From assembly GCA_017394765.1 (NCBI GenBank), contig JAFPXF010000008.1, positions 1-8,100 on the forward strand: DNA of 8,100 nucleotides, written 5' to 3'. Shown here piece after piece: positions 5,343 through 8,100 of this stretch (positions are counted from its first letter, which is position 1; every line of letters starts with the position of its first letter). The DNA is from Bacteroidales bacterium. Its GTDB lineage: Bacteria; Bacteroidota; Bacteroidia; Bacteroidales; WCHB1-69. Below the pieces are notes generated by a model, which had not been told where the DNA came from, searched no databases, and saw nothing but the letters and a program-made list of their open reading frames with translations. The translations under genes were made by a program, and so were the position numbers.

Positions 5343-6788
5343 GTGAACACTTTATTTTTCGGAATCGTATTATTCCTTATTGTGCTCGCGGTGTTTGACC
5401 TCATCGTGGGGGTGAGCAATGATGCCGTGAACTTCCTGAACTCGGCCATCGGGGCGCGGGTGGCAAAGTACAGGACCATTGTGACAATAGCAGCCGTGGG
5501 GGTGTTTGCCGGAGCGGCTCTGAGTAACGGAATGATGGATGTGGCCCGGCATGGGATTATGACACCAGAGTTTTTCTCATTCTATGATGTGATGTGCCTG
5601 TTTCTGGCGGTGATGGTCACGGATGTGGTACTGCTGAACGTCTTCAACAATTTGGGTATGCCGACATCAACCACAGTCAGTATGGTGTTCGAACTGCTTG
5701 GCGGAGCTTTCGCCATCGCCGTAATCAAAATTGTCAGTGGAGCGACGGACTCTAACGGAGTGGCCTTGACTTTTGGAGATCTGCTGAATACGGAAAAGGC
5801 ACTCAGTGTCATTATCGGCATATTCTTCAGCGTGGCTATCGCCTTTGTGTTGGGAATGTTGGTGCAGTGGGTTGCCCGTATGGTTTTCACCTTCACTTAC
5901 AGAGTAAATGGCAAAACGACCGACGCATACGGCAATATGGGTGGTCTTACCGGCTCGTCACTGAAGATTGGCCTGTTTGGCGGAATAGCCGTCACAAGCA
6001 TCATATGGTTTTTGTTGATTAATGGCCTGAAAGGGTCAAGTATTATGACACCCGAATTAAAAGAGACAATCAACGAAAACACTTGGCTGATATTGGGAGG
6101 TGGTTTCGCTATTTTTTCTGTCATTATGACGATTTTTAGTGCATTTAAGTTGCCGGTGTTGAAGTTTGTCGTGCTATTCGGTACCTTTGCTTTGGCTATG
6201 GCTTTTGCCGGTAACGATTTGGTGAATTTCGTAGGCGTGCCACTAACGGGGCTTGAAGCCTATAACGACTATATGGCCAATGGTTCCGGTGACGCATCTT
6301 TGTATATGATGAAGTCGCTGATGGACACATCGCATACGCCCACTATCTACCTGCTCATTGCAGATGTAGTCATGGTACTTTCATTAGTGTTCTCAAAGAA
6401 GGCGCAGAATGTGGTGAAGACATCTGTTGACCTCTCGCGGCAAGATGAGGGCGACGAAATGTTCGGTTCGAGCGGTGTGGCTCGTGCTTTGGTACGGAAC
6501 ACACAAAAGACCGCGACCGTTATCGGAGGATTGATACCCGATCGTGTAAAGAAATGGATAGACTCTCGTTTTAATTCCGAGGCTGCCGTATTGCCCGAGG
6601 GGGCGGCATTCGACCAGATTCGTGCATCCGTCAATCTTGTCCTCGCCGGACTTCTCGTCGCTTTTGGCACGAGCATGAAGCTCCCGCTCTCCACCACATA
6701 CGTCACCTTTATGGTAGCTATGGGAACCTCGCTTGCCGACCGTGCCTGGAACCGCGAAAGCGCCGTGTTCCGCATTACGGGGTGTTGA
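5343..6788 (+). CDS. pit: Pit-family inorganic phosphate transporter, N-terminal part (frameshifted gene)
   Basis: This part encodes 481 aa of a low-affinity phosphate permease of the PiT family. It starts at a GTG 15 nt after the small ORF; the start fits the family, with the first TM at once (residues 4-22). The two inverted PiT signatures are present: GVSNDAVNFLNSAIG (23-37) and AGNDLVNFVGVPLTG (289-303). Each is followed by a conserved Pro-Ser/Thr-Thr motif, MPTSTT (106-111) and LPLSTTY (447-453). About nine or ten TM helices are visible, and residues 350-425 form a hydrophilic loop. The frame ends in GC-stop at 6786-6788, just after FRITG, where the family continues with a TM helix. That helix follows in the frame starting at 6782, so a single base is missing in the GGGG run 6779-6782. 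The whole gene would encode about 758 aa, near the usual length of long Bacteroidetes Pit proteins. Confidence 0.9.
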   Translation: MNTLFFGIVLFLIVLAVFDLIVGVSNDAVNFLNSAIGARVAKYRTIVTIAAVGVFAGAALSNGMMDVARHGIMTPEFFSFYDVMCLFLAVMVTDVVLLNVFNNLGMPTSTTVSMVFELLGGAFAIAVIKIVSGATDSNGVALTFGDLLNTEKALSVIIGIFFSVAIAFVLGMLVQWVARMVFTFTYRVNGKTTDAYGNMGGLTGSSLKIGLFGGIAVTSIIWFLLINGLKGSSIMTPELKETINENTWLILGGGFAIFSVIMTIFSAFKLPVLKFVVLFGTFALAMAFAGNDLVNFVGVPLTGLEAYNDYMANGSGDASLYMMKSLMDTSHTPTIYLLIADVVMVLSLVFSKKAQNVVKTSVDLSRQDEGDEMFGSSGVARALVRNTQKTATVIGGLIPDRVKKWIDSRFNSEAAVLPEGAAFDQIRASVNLVLAGLLVAFGTSMKLPLSTTYVTFMVAMGTSLADRAWNRESAVFRITGC

Positions 6789-7621
6789 GTGTCATTGGCG
6801 GTTGGTTTATCACTGCGGGTGCGGCGTTCATTGTCAGCTTCCTTATCACCAACGGATTGTTTTTCGGCTCATTCGTGGCTATGGTTATCGCTATTATTGT
6901 CGCCATCACCATACTTATTCACAGCAATTTACGCGACACCAAAAACAACAAGAACAGCGAAGCCGACAAGTTGTTCTCGAAAATTCTGTATAGTGATGAC
7001 AAAACCGAATGTTGGTTGTTACTCTGTAACCATGTCAAACTTACCACAATGGACAATCTACGGTTCGTGACCTTAAACTATGAAGCCATGACGACGGCTT
7101 TCTTCCACGAAGATTACCGGACGCTTAAGCATACGGTTGCCCAGTTTGACGGTCAACGGAAGGATATTAAGCGTCAGCGTCGGAAGCAGATTATCGCATT
7201 GCGCCGTATAGACCCGGTATTAAGTGTGGAGAAAGGCACGTGGTACTTCCTCACCATCAACTCTCTATCCCAAATGGTTTACTGTCTGAAACGTATGGGC
7301 GAACCCTGCTTGGAATATGTCGCCAATAATTTCCGTCCTATTCCTGGCAAATACGTAAACGAGTTTCTCACGCTTCGTGATGAGATCGTTAGTATTTTCA
7401 GACGGGCAATCTCCGATGAAACCACCCACCATATTCGCGATGATGCCGCCAGAATCCAAAACGCTCTTTCCGATTATCGGAAACGGATTATCAGGGATAT
7501 CCAAACAAAGCAGCTCAACATTGAAAGTATGACGGTCTTCCTCAACCTTGTTCAGGAGTCGCAGGAGCTTCTCAGCGCCCTTCGCCATACGATGAGGGGC
7601 AAAAACAAGTTTGAGGAATAG
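6782..7621 (+). CDS. pit: Pit-family phosphate transporter, C-terminal part with PhoU-like cytosolic domain
   Basis: These 279 codons continue the transporter after the frameshift. The first residues, VLSVIGGWFITAG, complete the family sequence interrupted after FRITG. Two TM helices follow (about 3-22 and 27-48). From residue 60 on there is a soluble, charged, mostly helical region of about 215 aa resembling the PhoU-like tail that many Bacteroidetes Pit proteins carry, with alternating basic and hydrophobic residues such as GQRKDIKRQRRKQIIALRR. Such tails are thought to link transport to phosphate status, but that is knowledge of related proteins and not shown here. The GTG at 6782 is in frame but lacks a ribosome site, so independent translation is unlikely. 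No stop or second frameshift occurs over 840 nt, pointing to a recent mutation, a sequencing error, or -1 slippage, not long-standing decay. Confidence 0.85.
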   Translation: MLSVIGGWFITAGAAFIVSFLITNGLFFGSFVAMVIAIIVAITILIHSNLRDTKNNKNSEADKLFSKILYSDDKTECWLLLCNHVKLTTMDNLRFVTLNYEAMTTAFFHEDYRTLKHTVAQFDGQRKDIKRQRRKQIIALRRIDPVLSVEKGTWYFLTINSLSQMVYCLKRMGEPCLEYVANNFRPIPGKYVNEFLTLRDEIVSIFRRAISDETTHHIRDDAARIQNALSDYRKRIIRDIQTKQLNIESMTVFLNLVQESQELLSALRHTMRGKNKFEE

Positions 7622-7624
7622 GAG

Positions 7625-7706
7625 AAAAAAACAAAAGCCCAACTTGCATAGTTCTTACTAATTCACCCTATGGTCCGGCTACCGACACGCTCGCCGAAAA
7701 AGGGTG
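7625..7706 (-). ncRNA. Candidate small structured RNA convergent with pit
   Basis: On the minus strand a -7 element TACTTTTG (7707-7714) is followed by a sequence that can fold: CACCCT (7701-7706) pairs with AGGGTG (7664-7669), enclosing CGGC (7693-7696) with GCCG (7676-7679). The region ends in GGGCTTTTG and seven T residues (7625-7631). The predicted RNA is about 75-80 nt. It contains no convincing reading frame. The exact 5' end is uncertain by a few nucleotides, which decides how much of the outer stem is transcribed, and the hairpin before the T-tract is weak. It could also be an untranslated leader or a repeat fragment. It is antisense-convergent to the 3' end of pit, overlapping no codon. 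Confidence 0.45.
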
Positions 7707-7721
7707 CAAAAGTACGGAAAA
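7688..7721 (-). repeat. Promoter module, copy 2
   Basis: The minus strand reads TTTTCCGTACTTTTGCACCC followed by TTTTTCGGCGAGCG, nearly identical to 2744-2778. It holds the -7 element of the candidate small RNA. Similarity fades but remains visible upstream towards the terminator (GGACAAGGTTTCC here against GGAACAGACTTTCC in copy 1). Confidence 0.75.
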
Positions 7722-7748
7722 CAGTGGAAACCTTGTCCTCGCTTGAAC

Positions 7749-7790
7749 AAAAAAAATCCGCAAACCAAGACTTTACTTGAGTTACGGATT
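7749..7790 (-). terminator. Intrinsic terminator of the flavodoxin gene
   Basis: On the minus strand AATCCG (7785-7790) pairs with CGGATT (7755-7760), with inner pairings GT-AAC type and CAAG/CTTG that extend the stem. Eight T residues follow (7749-7756, overlapping the stem base). It lies 22 nt after the flavodoxin stop codon. Confidence 0.65.
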
Positions 7791-7812
7791 CTTTATAACA
7801 CTAAAACGATTC

Positions 7813-8100
7813 TTATTTCAGTCCTTTCAGCCACCGCTCCACCTTCGCCTTGCCGCCTCGCACCTCGTGACCGTAGATGCTGAACTCGCCCGTAATGTTG
7901 GCATTCGGGAAGGCTTTCCGCACGTCTTTGGCGCAAGAGGCTAAGCCGCTGCCCTCGTGGGTGGTGAAGGGGATGACGGTCTTGCCGTCGAGGTTGATGT
8001 CCTTGAACAGCGTGAACATGATCTGCGGGTAGGTGCCCCACCACACGGGGCCGCCGATGAAGACGGTGTCGTAACCACTGAGGTCGGGAGCCGCGCCCTC
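7813..8100 (-). CDS. Flavodoxin family protein, 3' part (gene runs off the window)
   Basis: The last 95 residues are visible; the 5' end lies beyond 8100. The frame contains DTVFIGGPVWWGTYPQIM, the FMN-isoalloxazine contact loop typical of Flavodoxin_4-type proteins, then the strand-helix pair KTVIPFTTHEGSGLASC and the C-terminal GEFSIYGHEVRGGKAKVERW. It binds FMN and carries one or two electrons; the partner is unknown. A GTG at 8044-8046 codes for the Val of PVWWG and is not a start. Its last 70 nt match the truncated gene at 2105-2176 in 68 of 72 positions, so the two are recent paralogues or exchange sequence. No frameshift is seen in the visible part. It ends at an intrinsic terminator, then a small-RNA promoter. 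Confidence 0.9.
   Translation of the reverse strand, partial: EGAAPDLSGYDTVFIGGPVWWGTYPQIMFTLFKDINLDGKTVIPFTTHEGSGLASCAKDVRKAFPNANITGEFSIYGHEVRGGKAKVERWLKGLK

Noticed and set aside
6347..6775. 142-aa minus-strand frame opposite pit
   Set aside because: It is antisense to conserved transporter sequence and has no family features.
7793..8044. 83-aa minus-strand frame overlapping the flavodoxin
   Set aside because: It is a His/Arg/Gln-rich shadow in another frame of a clearly conserved flavodoxin.
1..8100. CRISPR array, tRNA, rRNA, transposase or integrase
   Set aside because: No regularly spaced repeats of CRISPR type, no tRNA-like cloverleaf, no rRNA segments and no recombinase motifs were seen on either strand.

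Overview
The window looks like a chromosomal segment of a member of the Bacteroidales. Upstream regions carry the Bacteroidetes -7 promoter element TAnnTTTG in place of an E. coli-type -10 box, most starts lack a strong Shine-Dalgarno sequence, and the proteins (long Pit with a C-terminal helical domain, flavodoxin with the GGPVWWGT signature, ABM monooxygenase) are of types common in that order. I cannot name the genus.

Positions 1-2750 are all minus strand and look like an accessory, partly decaying stretch. They hold a two-TM hypothetical protein (41-856), the C-terminal stub of an AbiEii-type nucleotidyltransferase toxin (958-~1284), an exported protein of unknown function (1331-1969), and a two-gene unit: an ABM-fold monooxygenase-like protein (2425-2748) followed by a lipoprotein-signal/flavodoxin gene that has lost its middle (2090-2413). 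A perfect 13-bp-arm palindrome lies inside that last gene, and a tandem repeat covers its 3' end.

Positions 2830-7621 are plus strand and form a coherent phosphate-response locus: a PhoB-like response regulator (2992-3675), an overlapping PhoR-like histidine kinase (3653-5080), an unlisted 35-aa single-TM protein (5220-5327), and a Pit-family phosphate transporter with a PhoU-like tail (5343-7621). The Pit gene is split by a one-base frameshift near 6782. Both the regulator and the small-ORF/pit unit are preceded by 7-bp direct repeats with an exact 11-bp period (two units at 2898-2915, four at 5137-5176). This is the geometry of a Pho box, so the two-component system probably controls both itself and the transporter.

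Positions 7622-8100 return to the minus strand: a candidate small RNA (about 7625-7706) with its own promoter, an intrinsic terminator, and the 3' part of an intact-looking flavodoxin gene that runs off the right edge. The small-RNA promoter sits in a 34-35-bp sequence that is nearly identical to the one at the start of the monooxygenase gene (2744-2778). At both sites it lies about 35 nt downstream of a minus-strand terminator. This repeated module is the least explained signal in the window.
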